NCBI GenBank assembly: GCA_022843125.1
Contig: JALHOG010000059.1
Location: 1 to 34,308 of the forward strand
DNA: 34,308 bases
Direction: 5' to 3'
Origin: Ilumatobacteraceae bacterium
GTDB lineage: Bacteria; Actinomycetota; Acidimicrobiia; Acidimicrobiales; Ilumatobacteraceae
The notes below the pieces were generated by a model. The model made no database searches. It saw only the letters and a program-made list of their open reading frames with translations, and was not told the origin of the DNA. Below, in pieces: positions 25,895 to 32,973 of the stretch. Position numbers and translations under genes: made by a program. The stretch's first letter is position 1. The number at the start of each line of letters is the position of its first letter.

Positions 25895-27571
25895 ATGAGC
25901 GACAACCACCTCCTCTCACCCGCCTCCGACGAGGCAGCCGTCGGCACCTCGGCCGCCGTGGTCGGCAACCTTGCCGGCCTCCCGCTCGGCGGCATGCTGC
26001 TCGCACGGGTCGACGGTCGACGACTCTGCGTCGTCCGCACCTCGTCGGGAGTCCATGCGCTCGACAACGCGTGCCCCCACGAGGGGTATGGGCTCACCAC
26101 CGGACAACTCGACGGTGAGGTCCTCACGTGTGCGTGGCACAACTGGAAGTTCCGCGTGAGCGACGGGCGGTGCCTGCACGGTGAGGAGGATGTCAGCGTG
26201 CACGATGTCGCGATTGCGGACGACGGCACGTTGAGCGTCACCGTGCGCGAGCCGGATCCGGCCGAGCTGCGCCCGCAACTGATCGCCAGCCTCCAGCGCG
26301 GCATCGAGCACGACTACATCGGCCAGGTCTCACGCGATGTCGTCCGCCTGCTCCGCGCCGATGCCAACCCCGGCGAACTGATCTGGGAGGCGGTCGCGCA
26401 CGGCGCACCGCGCGGCGAGTTCGGGTGGGGGCACTCGATCGCTTCCCTCACCGACTGTCTGGCGATGACCGATCACTACACCGGCGACGACCGTGCCCTG
26501 CCGATCGTGCAGGCGATCGCCGGTGTCGCCGAGAGTGACCGCAACCGCCCCGTTCAACCGCTGCCCGACCCGCTCGACGTGCTGCCGATCGATGCCCGTT
26601 CGGCGTTCCGTGCCGCAGTCGAGGCCGAACAGCTCGAGCGGGCGCAGGCAGTGGTTCGGGGCGCACTGGCCGCCGGCGCGGGCCCCGACGACGTGCGGCC
26701 GTGGTTCACCGACGTCGTGAGCGACCACCTGCTGTCGTACGGGCATGGTGCGATCTATGCCCAGAAGGCGTTCCAGCTCCTCGACCGGCTCGGCTGGGCC
26801 CGAGCCGACACCGTCCTCCCACACCTGGTACCGACGATCGTGTACGCCACTCGCGAAGACAGCCTGCCCTACATGCGTCCGTTCCTCCGCGGCGTCGCCG
26901 AGCTCGACCTCGACGCGCTCATCGAGGCCGCCCGCATCCCGGATCCGGCGTGGGTCGACGACGGTCGACTGCTCGCCGCGCTGCTCGGGCCCGACCGCAC
27001 CGGTGCGGCTCTCGCGGCCGGTCGGGCGATACTCGACGGGGCCGGGGTCGAGGGGGTGCTCGCCGCTGTGTCGCTCGCGGTGAGCGAACGGATGCTGCGC
27101 TACGACACCGATGGTGAACGTGACTTCCACGACGACTTCGGGTGGCTCGACATCACCCACGGCCTCACCTACGCGAACGCCGCGCGGTGGCATGCGGCCC
27201 ACTCGCCGGTGACGCCCGAGATCGTCCGGCTCGTGATGTGGACGGTCTTCCTCGCCAACTGGACGGGCCGCCACGAATGGCACACGACCGTGGGCGTGCG
27301 GGCCGAGGTCGAGCCTCGATCGGCCGACCTCGTCGAGTACGGGCGCTCGCTCCAGCACGAGGCGTTGCTGGACGGTACTGCGGCGTTCATCGTGCATGCT
27401 CACGCCGTCAAGACGAGCGTCGCAGCGACCGAAGAGGCGGTCCGGCTCGGTCGTCCGGAGCCGCTCGACGCTGCCGCTCGGTTCCTCTCCGCGCCCAAGC
27501 TGGAGCGATTCGTCGCTGCAACGGTGACGCGGTCGATCGACTTCCTGTCAGGGCGCGCACCCCGCGACTGA
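25895..27571 (+). CDS. Rieske [2Fe-2S] protein fused to a large uncharacterised domain
   Basis: A 558-residue protein. Residues about 20-120 are a Rieske ferredoxin domain with CPHEGYGLTTG and CAWHNWKF (Cys-x-His and Cys-x2-His ligands). The following 430 residues are mainly helical and contain His-rich segments (SDHLLSYGHGAIYAQKAFQLLDRLGW; DITHGLTYANAARWHAAHSP; WTGRHEWHTTVGVRAE). I do not recognise a catalytic domain with certainty; a distant relation to questin-oxidase-like proteins is conceivable but unproven. It is not a normal ring-hydroxylating oxygenase, since the usual mononuclear iron motif (D/E-x3-D-x2-H-x4-H) is not evident. Regulation by the divergent SoxR is strongly suggested. 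Probable role: an oxidoreductase for redox-active or toxic compounds. Confidence 0.85.
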   Translation: MSDNHLLSPASDEAAVGTSAAVVGNLAGLPLGGMLLARVDGRRLCVVRTSSGVHALDNACPHEGYGLTTGQLDGEVLTCAWHNWKFRVSDGRCLHGEEDVSVHDVAIADDGTLSVTVREPDPAELRPQLIASLQRGIEHDYIGQVSRDVVRLLRADANPGELIWEAVAHGAPRGEFGWGHSIASLTDCLAMTDHYTGDDRALPIVQAIAGVAESDRNRPVQPLPDPLDVLPIDARSAFRAAVEAEQLERAQAVVRGALAAGAGPDDVRPWFTDVVSDHLLSYGHGAIYAQKAFQLLDRLGWARADTVLPHLVPTIVYATREDSLPYMRPFLRGVAELDLDALIEAARIPDPAWVDDGRLLAALLGPDRTGAALAAGRAILDGAGVEGVLAAVSLAVSERMLRYDTDGERDFHDDFGWLDITHGLTYANAARWHAAHSPVTPEIVRLVMWTVFLANWTGRHEWHTTVGVRAEVEPRSADLVEYGRSLQHEALLDGTAAFIVHAHAVKTSVAATEEAVRLGRPEPLDAAARFLSAPKLERFVAATVTRSIDFLSGRAPRD

Positions 27572-27590
27572 GGCGGTTCAGCCGCGGGGT
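27559..27590. terminator. Bidirectional terminator-like hairpin
   Basis: ACCCCGCG (27559-27566) pairs with CGCGGGGT (27583-27590). After one mismatch, CTGA (27568-27571) pairs with TCAG (27578-27581) around a 6-nt loop. It overlaps the Rieske gene stop codon and lies between convergent genes, so it can end both transcripts. There is no clear T-tract. Confidence 0.6.
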
Positions 27591-27608
27591 GCTGCGCGAT
27601 CGGTCGCG

Positions 27609-28001
27609 TCAGAACGAGGCGCGTGCGGTGCAGCGCTCGCCGGTCGCCGGGTTGGTCGCCTTGGCGACGAAGGTGTCGACGCCGGCGCGGTTGGCGGTGC
27701 GGCGCTCGACCGAGAACGATCCGCTCGGGGCGACGGTGACAGGGGAGCCCGAGTACACGGTGACGCCCTGATCCTTGATCGACACGTTCCACCGCTGACC
27801 GTTGCGGTTCTGGTCGACCTCGAACTCGTACTCGAGTCCGCCGTCGCGGCTCTTGACCTTGAACTTCGAGGTCGAGCGCCCGGTGCACGAACCGCTGACC
27901 TCGACGTCGCCGGCCTTCGCATCGGCGGGGCTGACGATGCCGACGCCGACAGACAGCACGGCTGCGACCGAGGCGGCGAGCATGCGGGTGGTGCGATTCA
28001 T
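27609..28001 (-). CDS. Small secreted protein of unknown function
   Basis: A 130-residue protein with a clear Sec signal peptide (MNRTTRMLAASVAAVLSVG, cleavage near ADAKA). The mature part is about 100 residues, beta-rich and charged: SCTGRSTSKFKVKSRDGGLEYEFEVDQN, then WNVSIKDQG, then ERCTARASF at the end. Two cysteines, one early and one near the C-terminus, could form a disulfide. I recognise no catalytic motif; a small extracellular beta-sandwich is likely. The ribosome binding site AAGGAG precedes the ATG closely. It lies 107 nt downstream of the TetR gene on the same strand, with two palindromes in the gap, and converges on the Rieske gene. Confidence 0.8.
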   Translation of the reverse strand: MNRTTRMLAASVAAVLSVGVGIVSPADAKAGDVEVSGSCTGRSTSKFKVKSRDGGLEYEFEVDQNRNGQRWNVSIKDQGVTVYSGSPVTVAPSGSFSVERRTANRAGVDTFVAKATNPATGERCTARASF

Positions 28002-28084
28002 GGTGACTCCTTGTTGTCGGGCAGCGTCGCTGCCGGGATGTCCCCACGATGGGCGCCCGGGAGTCGGAGTCACCAGTGCACCAT

Positions 28085-28096
28085 GGTCGTACGACC
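28085..28096. promoter_or_regulatory. 12-bp perfect palindrome upstream of the secreted-protein gene
   Basis: GGTCGTACGACC is self-complementary. A second palindrome, GGCAGCGTCGCTGCC, lies at 28020-28034. Both are in the 107-nt gap between the tetR stop and the secreted-protein start and could be operator sites, or the second a weak terminator. The role is unproven. Confidence 0.3.
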
Positions 28097-28108
28097 TCCT
28101 GGCGCGCG

Positions 28109-28720
28109 TCAGGTGTGCATGCCGCGGACGATGATCGCGGTGAACCGGCGGACGAGGTCGCGGGTCGAGATCGGGTCGTTGCCGCGTAGCTCGTTCAGCG
28201 CGTTGAACTTGCCCTCCAGGGTGACGAGGCCCTGCATCGTCGACCAGCACATCCATGTGAGGTCGTCGAGATCGACGTCGACGCCCTCGTGTTCGATCAC
28301 GCGCCGCATCGTGCGTTCGAGCACGCTGTAGGCGCCCAGCCCGCACGTCCGCAGTGAGGCGTCGTCCTGGTCGACGAGGTCGGGCCGGAACATCACCGAG
28401 CAGTGCGCAGCGTGCGATCGGGCGAGCGCGACGTACGCCTCGCCGATCGCCATGAGCTGCTCGACCGGGTCGTCGTGCTCGGCCGCTGCCGCGGTCGTGG
28501 TCGCTTCGAGGGTCTGGAAGCCCTCGGCCGCGACCGAGGTGAGCAGCCCGCGGACGTCGCCGAAGTGATGTGCCGGGGCCGTGTGCGAGACGCCGGCGCG
28601 GCGCGCCACCTCACGGAGGCTGAAGCCGGCCGGCCCACGTTCACCGATCACATCGACTGCGGCACGGCGCAGCGCGTTCGGCAAGTCGCCGTGGTGGTAG
28701 CGGTCGGTCACGGTGGGCAT
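28109..28720 (-). CDS. TetR-family transcriptional repressor
   Basis: A 203-residue TetR regulator. The N-terminal DNA-binding domain is clear: YHHGDLPNALRRAAVDVIGERGPAGFSLREVARRAGVSHTAPAHHFGDVRGLLTSVAAEGF. The C-terminal ligand domain is about 140 residues and resembles the TetR_C_33/WHG type (AAHCSVMFRPDL). It is divergent from a DHA2 efflux gene and very likely represses it. The shared gap contains three copies of a TTGACA-type motif overlapping both promoters. A hexamer TAGACT lies seven bases before its ATG, and a stronger TTGACA-17-TACACA promoter lies further upstream. The inducer is unknown; drugs or amphipathic molecules pumped by the transporter are the usual ligands. Confidence 0.92.
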   Translation of the reverse strand: MPTVTDRYHHGDLPNALRRAAVDVIGERGPAGFSLREVARRAGVSHTAPAHHFGDVRGLLTSVAAEGFQTLEATTTAAAAEHDDPVEQLMAIGEAYVALARSHAAHCSVMFRPDLVDQDDASLRTCGLGAYSVLERTMRRVIEHEGVDVDLDDLTWMCWSTMQGLVTLEGKFNALNELRGNDPISTRDLVRRFTAIIVRGMHT

Positions 28721-28733
28721 GGCGAGCAGTCTA

Positions 28734-28804
28734 TCTGGATGTTGACAGTGTCCAGATCGATGTGTAGGTTCTCAACTTGTCACTGTCAACTTGGCATTGT
28801 CAAT
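28734..28804. promoter_or_regulatory. Overlapping divergent promoters and TetR operator region
   Basis: Rightward promoter: TTGACA (28742-28747), 17 bp, TAGGTT (28765-28770). Leftward promoter: TTGACA (complement of 28784-28789), 17 bp, TACACA (complement of 28761-28766). The motif CACTGTCAAC occurs at 28781-28790, inverted at 28741-28750, and with two changes at 28795-28804. TCTGGA/TCCAGA flank the left copy. The repeats overlap both -35 elements, as expected for an autorepressor that also shuts off the pump gene. Confidence 0.7.
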
Positions 28805-28843
28805 ATCTCCGACCTGTATGTCGACGCCACCAGGAGCACCCCC

Positions 28844-30403
28844 ATGACCAGCACCGACGCCCGACGTATCGGCGACACATCACCCGACCCGGACTCACCT
28901 GACAGCCACCCGCGCCGGTGGGCCACGCTCGCCGTGATGTGCCTCGCCGTGTTCGTCACGGTGCTCGACGGCACGATCGTGAACGTCGCGCTGCCCACGC
29001 TCGCCGTCGAGCTCGGCGCCACCACCCGCCAGCTGCAATGGATCGTCGACGCCTACCTCCTCGTGTTCACCGGCCTGCTGCTCGCGGGCGGGGGCCTCGG
29101 GGACAAGTTCGGACGCAAGCGCATGCTGATGATCGGCCTTGTGGCGTTCGGTGCCACTTCTGCGTACGCCGGCGCGGCCGATGGCGCCGGCGGCCTGATC
29201 CTCGGGCGTGGCCTGATGGGGATCGGCGCCGCGCTGATCTTCCCCGCCACGCTCGCCGTGATCACCGACGTCTTCCGGGACAGTCGGGAGCGCGCCAAGG
29301 CGATCGGCATCTGGAGCGCAGTGAGCGGTATGGCGGTCGCCGCCGGGCCGATCACCGGTGGCTGGCTGCTCGAGCACTTCTGGTGGGGCTCGGTCTTCTT
29401 CGTGAACGTCCCCGTCGTGATCGTCGTCGTCATCGTGGCGTGGTTCGTCGTGCCCGAGTCGCGCGAGCACGACGCGCCCCGCCTCGACTGGGCGGGCGTG
29501 TTCCTGTCGATCGCGGCGATCGGTGCGCTCGTGTTCACGATCATCGAGGCACCCGTGTTCGGCTGGCTCGACATCAAGACCCTCGCCGGCTTCGCCGCAT
29601 CGATCGCGCTGCTCGTCACGTTCGTGTGGTGGGAGCTGCGGACCGAACGCCCGATGCTGCCGGTCACGATCTTCCGCAACCTGCGGTTCTCGGCGGCGAG
29701 CGTGGCCATCACGTCGGCCTTCTTCGCCCTCTTCGGGTTCATCTTCCTCATCACCCAGTACTTCCAGCTCGTGCAGGGCTACGGCCCGTTCGAGGCCGGC
29801 GTGCGCACATTGCCCGTCGCCGGTTCGATCGCCGCCGCGGCGGTGCTCTCGCCGTTGCTCGTGCAGGCGGTCGGCACGACGCAGGTGGTGCGCGGCGGCC
29901 TGGCTCTGATGGCCACCTCCTTCGTGTGGATCGGCTTCCGGGCCGAGGTCGACACGGCGTACATCGAGATCGTCGGCCAGATGGTGCTGCTCGGCCTCGG
30001 CCTCGGCGCCACCACGGCGCCCGCCACCGAGTCGATCATGGGGTCGCTCTCGGCCGACAAGGCCGGTGTCGGCTCGGCCGTCAACGACACCACCCGCGAG
30101 CTCGGGGGCACGCTCGGCGTCGCGATCATCGGCAGCGTGTTCAGCTCGCTCTACGTCGGGTCGCTGAACGATGCAGGCGGCGTGTTCGCTGAGCTGCCGG
30201 TCGAGACGCAGGAGCTCGCCAAGGAGTCGGTGGCCGCGGCCGGGATCATCGCCGGCGACCTCGGGGCGAACGCCCCGGCGTTCCTCGACCAGGTCAACCA
30301 GGCGTTCCTGTCGGGTCTGCACGTCGGCTGCTTCGTCGCCGCCGGCGTCGCCTTCGCCGGCTCCCTCTTCGCCAGCCGTTTCCTCCCCGCCCGAGCGAAG
30401 TGA
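28844..30403 (+). CDS. MFS efflux transporter, DHA2 (EmrB/QacA) family
   Basis: A 519-residue drug:H+ antiporter with about 14 hydrophobic helices. Motif D1-like VTVLDGTIVNVALPTLAVELGATTRQLQWIVDAYLL in helices 1-2 is diagnostic of DHA2. Motif A GDKFGRKRMLMIGL follows, then motif C in helix 5 (SGMAVAAGPITGGWLL). It exports toxic or amphipathic compounds using the proton gradient. The ATG at 28844 follows AGGAG. An in-frame extension to 28403 exists only as antisense of tetR and is rejected. Regulation is probably by the divergent TetR. The gene ends 15 nt from the convergent HAD gene. Confidence 0.94.
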   Translation: MTSTDARRIGDTSPDPDSPDSHPRRWATLAVMCLAVFVTVLDGTIVNVALPTLAVELGATTRQLQWIVDAYLLVFTGLLLAGGGLGDKFGRKRMLMIGLVAFGATSAYAGAADGAGGLILGRGLMGIGAALIFPATLAVITDVFRDSRERAKAIGIWSAVSGMAVAAGPITGGWLLEHFWWGSVFFVNVPVVIVVVIVAWFVVPESREHDAPRLDWAGVFLSIAAIGALVFTIIEAPVFGWLDIKTLAGFAASIALLVTFVWWELRTERPMLPVTIFRNLRFSAASVAITSAFFALFGFIFLITQYFQLVQGYGPFEAGVRTLPVAGSIAAAAVLSPLLVQAVGTTQVVRGGLALMATSFVWIGFRAEVDTAYIEIVGQMVLLGLGLGATTAPATESIMGSLSADKAGVGSAVNDTTRELGGTLGVAIIGSVFSSLYVGSLNDAGGVFAELPVETQELAKESVAAAGIIAGDLGANAPAFLDQVNQAFLSGLHVGCFVAAGVAFAGSLFASRFLPARAK

Positions 30404-30418
30404 CCCCGACCCACCGTC

Positions 30419-31123
30419 TCAGGGGAAGAGGATCGGGAGGAGGTCGCCGAGGCTGCGGAGTTCGTGGGTGAACGGGTGGGCTTCGCCGGGTGCCGCGCCC
30501 GTGCGGTTGAGCCACGCAGTGGCCACGCCGTAGGCGGCACCGCCGGCGATGTCGCTCGTGAGGCTGTCGCCGATCATGAGCGCACCATCGCGTGGAGGTT
30601 GGCCGAGCGCGTCGAAGGCGGCGTCGAAGATGCCTGCGTGCGGCTTGCTCACCCCGACCTCCGACGACACGATCACCGCGTCGAACCGATCGCCGATGCC
30701 GAGGCGGTCGATCCGTGCGTGCACCACCTCGCCCAGCCCGTTCGACACGATCGCGATCGTGCTGCCGGCCGCCGCGACCTCATCGAGCACGCCGAGCACG
30801 CCGGGGTAGAGGTCGCCGTTGGCGCCGAGCCCGTGTACGAACGCGTCGGCCATCGCCGCCACGGTCGCCTGGTCGGCGTCGAGGCCGAGCGCGATGCAGA
30901 GCTGTTCGAAGCGGAGGTTGCGGATCTGGTTCGACCGAATCTCGCCTCGCTCGGCTGCTGCCCAGAGAGCGGTGTTCAGGCGCTGGTAGATCGGGAAGTG
31001 CGCCGTGTGCGAGTCGATGCCGATCACCGCGAGCGCGGCTTCGAAGGCGTGCAGCTCGGAGGTGTCGAAGTCGAAGAGGGTGTGGTCGAGGTCGAACAGC
31101 AGCGTCGGGTAGCGGGCCGTCAT
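30419..31123 (-). CDS. HAD-family nucleotidase, YjjG/YfnB-like
   Basis: A 234-residue haloacid dehalogenase-superfamily phosphatase. Motif I DLDHTLFDFDTSE has the nucleophile Asp and acid/base Asp; the DFDTSE continuation is typical of YjjG non-canonical pyrimidine nucleotidases. Motif II is IVSNGLG, motif III the Lys in VSKPHAGIF, and motif IV GDSLTSDIAGG. Likely reaction: dephosphorylation of nucleoside monophosphates, including damaged or non-canonical pyrimidines, as house-cleaning. Its ATG overlaps the upstream VOC stop (ATGA). It is last in the four-gene cluster that starts with the PPOX protein. Confidence 0.9.
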   Translation of the reverse strand: MTARYPTLLFDLDHTLFDFDTSELHAFEAALAVIGIDSHTAHFPIYQRLNTALWAAAERGEIRSNQIRNLRFEQLCIALGLDADQATVAAMADAFVHGLGANGDLYPGVLGVLDEVAAAGSTIAIVSNGLGEVVHARIDRLGIGDRFDAVIVSSEVGVSKPHAGIFDAAFDALGQPPRDGALMIGDSLTSDIAGGAAYGVATAWLNRTGAAPGEAHPFTHELRSLGDLLPILFP

Positions 31124-31512
31124 CCGACGTCGCCGTACGGGCTGCTCACGACGACGACGTACCCGTCGGGATCGCGGAGCCAGATCTCGAGGTGGTTGGC
31201 GAGCGGGTTGACGTGCACGTCCTCGAGCACCTCCGCGCCGGCGGTCCGGATGCGGCCAGCGACCCGTGCGAAGTCGTCGGTCTCGAACCAGACCGCGACG
31301 CCGTTGCCGCCGAGCGGCTGCCCCTCGCGCACGAGGTGCCCGTGCTCATGGGCATCGACCTCGTGGAGTTGGAGCACCAGCGGGCCGTCGACGCCCGCCG
31401 TGAGCATCTCGTACTCGTCGCCGCCGTGAGCGCTGACCAGACCGAGCACCCGCTGATACCAGTCGCTCGACCCGCTGACCGACGTGCAGGTGAGCATCGG
31501 CATCGGCCGCAC
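31120..31512 (-). CDS. VOC-family (glyoxalase-like) protein
   Basis: A 130-residue vicinal-oxygen-chelate protein with the paired beta-alpha-beta-beta-beta modules. The first module begins MLTCTSVSGSSDWYQRVLGLVSAH and the last strand is NHLEIWLRDPDGYVVVVSSP. Typical metal ligands (His in QLHEVDAHEHGH, Glu in LEIWLRDPDG) are plausible, but the first-strand His is absent, so enzyme or binding-protein status is unclear. The GTG start at 31512 is supported by GAGGAG about 7 nt upstream. The gene is 1 nt after the DUF3467 stop and overlaps the HAD start. Confidence 0.85.
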   Translation of the reverse strand: MRPMPMLTCTSVSGSSDWYQRVLGLVSAHGGDEYEMLTAGVDGPLVLQLHEVDAHEHGHLVREGQPLGGNGVAVWFETDDFARVAGRIRTAGAEVLEDVHVNPLANHLEIWLRDPDGYVVVVSSPYGDVG

Positions 31513-31513
31513 G

Positions 31514-31834
31514 TCAGTGCTCCTCGGTTGGTTCGGGCGGTTCGGTGGGTTCGGGCTGGTCGCCGTCGGCGGGCATCTCGATCGAGAAGTCGATGTCGTG
31601 CGGCATCGCCTTGCTCGCGTACTTCGACCAGTTGTCCTGCAGTGCGGCGATGAGCTGGGTGACGAACAGCGGCGACACGTTGACCCGCTGCACGAGCACG
31701 CCGTTGGCGGCCTGCCCGTTGTCGTCGAAGTCGCAGCGGAGGAAGTCGATGGTGAACTCGTGGGGCGAGTGGCGAACGGCGGCTGCGTTCGCCCAGACCC
31801 CGCCGAGCTGGTCGGGTTGGGTGTGGACCTTCAT
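31514..31834 (-). CDS. DUF3467-family protein
   Basis: A 106-residue protein matching the DUF3467 pattern: ANAAAVRHSPHEFTIDFLRCDF followed by VLVQRVNVSPLFVTQLIAALQDNWSKYASK. These are small proteins of unknown function, found in bacteria and archaea, that look like a compact beta-alpha unit. The C-terminal 25 residues are an acidic Pro/Glu/Thr tail (EPTEPPEPTEEH). Its ATG overlaps the PPOX stop (ATGA at 31831-31834), and the VOC gene begins 1 nt after its own stop. No catalytic residues are evident. Confidence 0.85.
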   Translation of the reverse strand: MKVHTQPDQLGGVWANAAAVRHSPHEFTIDFLRCDFDDNGQAANGVLVQRVNVSPLFVTQLIAALQDNWSKYASKAMPHDIDFSIEMPADGDQPEPTEPPEPTEEH

Positions 31835-32253
31835 CGCCCCAGCATCCCGTACGCGTGGGTGGGTGTGAGCAGCAGGAGCAGTCGGCCGTCGGCGACCATC
31901 GCCCGGCGGTACTCGTCCCAGTCCTCGTGCTCGCCCATGACGGAGCGGTAGTAGGCGACGAGGGCGTCGGCGGTCGCGTCGTCCGGGGCGGCGGCAACCG
32001 GCATCAGTTCGACGTCGCAGTCGACCACGGCGTACGACCAAAAGTCGCTGCTCGCCACGTGGAGGCTGGCCCGCGGGTCGCGCCGGAGGTTCTTGGTCTT
32101 GGCCCGGGAGTCGGTGACCGACACCCGGATCACGCCGTCGTCACCCGCCACGTACGTGATGTTCGACAGCTGTGGCCGTCCGTCGCTCCGCAGCGTGGTG
32201 AGCACCCCCTGGTGCCGCTCGCGCATGAACCCCATCGCCTGCTCGATGTCCAT
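31831..32253 (-). CDS. PPOX-class F420-dependent oxidoreductase
   Basis: A 140-residue split-barrel flavin/deazaflavin-binding protein of the pyridoxamine 5'-phosphate oxidase superfamily (TIGR03618-like). The N-terminus GVLTTLRSDGRPQLSNITYV and the following VSVTDSRAKTKNLRRDPRASLHV, with the Arg/Lys-rich cofactor-binding stretch, are typical of the actinobacterial F420 group. Probable roles are reduction of quinone- or furanone-type compounds with F420H2; use of F420 is family-level inference. The ATG at 32253 fits the family start; the extension to 32307 runs into the inverted repeat. It leads the cluster PPOX-DUF3467-VOC-HAD. Confidence 0.88.
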   Translation of the reverse strand: MDIEQAMGFMRERHQGVLTTLRSDGRPQLSNITYVAGDDGVIRVSVTDSRAKTKNLRRDPRASLHVASSDFWSYAVVDCDVELMPVAAAPDDATADALVAYYRSVMGEHEDWDEYRRAMVADGRLLLLLTPTHAYGMLGR

Positions 32254-32272
32254 CCCCCGAGCCTCGCGCACC

Positions 32273-32338
32273 CCAACCCCGTTCCGGTCACCAAACCGGG
32301 GTGACACCCCCGCAATTCGGTGACCAGAACGGGGTTGG
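32273..32338. repeat. Inverted repeat, second double-palindrome element
   Basis: Arms 32273-32292 and 32319-32338 are 20 bp, with one mismatch between them, and a 26-nt loop. Each arm plus loop side is itself an imperfect palindrome with core GGTCACC (32286-32292) or GGTGACC (32319-32325), flanked by ACCCC/GGGGT. It lies between the vapC stop and the PPOX start, so it can terminate vapBC transcription. Its layout matches the element at 12834, though the sequence differs. Confidence 0.75.
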
Positions 32339-32343
32339 CGGGC

Positions 32344-32739
32344 TCAGTCGGTCACGAGGTCGATCGGGCAGCGCGGACCGTGTGCGCGGGCGAGGCGAGC
32401 ATCGAGGGTAATGAGGGTGGCGTCGAGCACCTCGGCGAGCGCGACATAGGCCGCATCCCAACCACGGACCGAGTCGCGCAGTTCCCAGATCCGTTCGAGC
32501 AGCGCCCGATGGCCGTACCGCTCGCCGGGCCACGCTCGCAGATCGTCGACGGCGAGTGCACCGGCGGTCTCGTCGAGCCGGCCGGCGAGCCGCTCGCGCC
32601 GGATGAGGCTGACCACCTCGATGTCGACGACGTGCGGCGCTGCGTGGTCGCGATCGGCGATCATCCTGGTGCGGATCGCTTCAGCGCGCTCGGAGTCGAC
32701 GACGACCTCGAACAGGCACGACGCGTCGACGACGATCAC
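32344..32739 (-). CDS. vapC: PIN-domain ribonuclease toxin, VapC family
   Basis: A 131-residue PIN-domain toxin. The acidic metal-binding residues are in the expected places: VVDAS (Asp5), Glu41 in VDIEVVSLIRR, Asp in WDAAYVALAE near 95, and TLDARLARAHG near 113. VapC proteins cut tRNA or rRNA when freed from antitoxin. It starts with GTG, overlapping the vapB stop by 4 nt (GTGA at 32736-32739), which links translation of the pair. The target RNA cannot be predicted. Confidence 0.93.
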   Translation of the reverse strand: MIVVDASCLFEVVVDSERAEAIRTRMIADRDHAAPHVVDIEVVSLIRRERLAGRLDETAGALAVDDLRAWPGERYGHRALLERIWELRDSVRGWDAAYVALAEVLDATLITLDARLARAHGPRCPIDLVTD

Positions 32740-32972
32740 GACGGCCAGGCGCCGCGCAACTCGTCGAGTGCTTCGAGGGTGTCACGCTTCGTGCGTGCAC
32801 CGGGCCGGCGGCGCGTCCGCTCGATCCACTCGTCGACCGTCGGGCGGGCAGCGAGCCGCTCGGTCTCCTTGCGGAGCATCTCGGGTACCGACAGGCCCAG
32901 CTCGGCGGCGCGCCTTGCGAGTGCGTCGTACACGTCGTCGTCGATGTCGCGAATCTGGACCGTGCGAGGCAT
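32736..32972 (-). CDS. vapB: Antitoxin, FitA/VapB ribbon-helix-helix type
   Basis: A 78-residue antitoxin. The N-terminal ribbon-helix-helix (MPRTVQIRDIDDDVYDALARRAAELGLSVPEMLRKETERLAAR) matches FitA-like antitoxins. The C-terminal tail (TVDEWIERTRRRPGARTKRDTLEALDELRGAWPS) would wrap around VapC and includes Arg residues able to reach the PIN site. A palindromic operator lies directly upstream. TAGGAT on the minus strand is six bases before the ATG, so the message is probably leaderless. Confidence 0.92.
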   Translation of the reverse strand: MPRTVQIRDIDDDVYDALARRAAELGLSVPEMLRKETERLAARPTVDEWIERTRRRPGARTKRDTLEALDELRGAWPS

Positions 32973-32973
32973 C

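Noticed and set aside
25964..26304. N-terminal extension of soxR into the Rieske gene
   Set aside because: Runs antisense through the Rieske ligand region, while a GTG with a good ribosome binding site gives the normal SoxR length.
28020..28034. GGCAGCGTCGCTGCC as terminator of tetR
   Set aside because: Short, with almost no loop and no T-tract; listed only as a possible operator.
28895..30322. 475-residue minus-strand ORF opposite the DHA2 transporter
   Set aside because: Glu/Arg/Asp-rich complement of hydrophobic codons, an expected artefact of membrane-protein genes.
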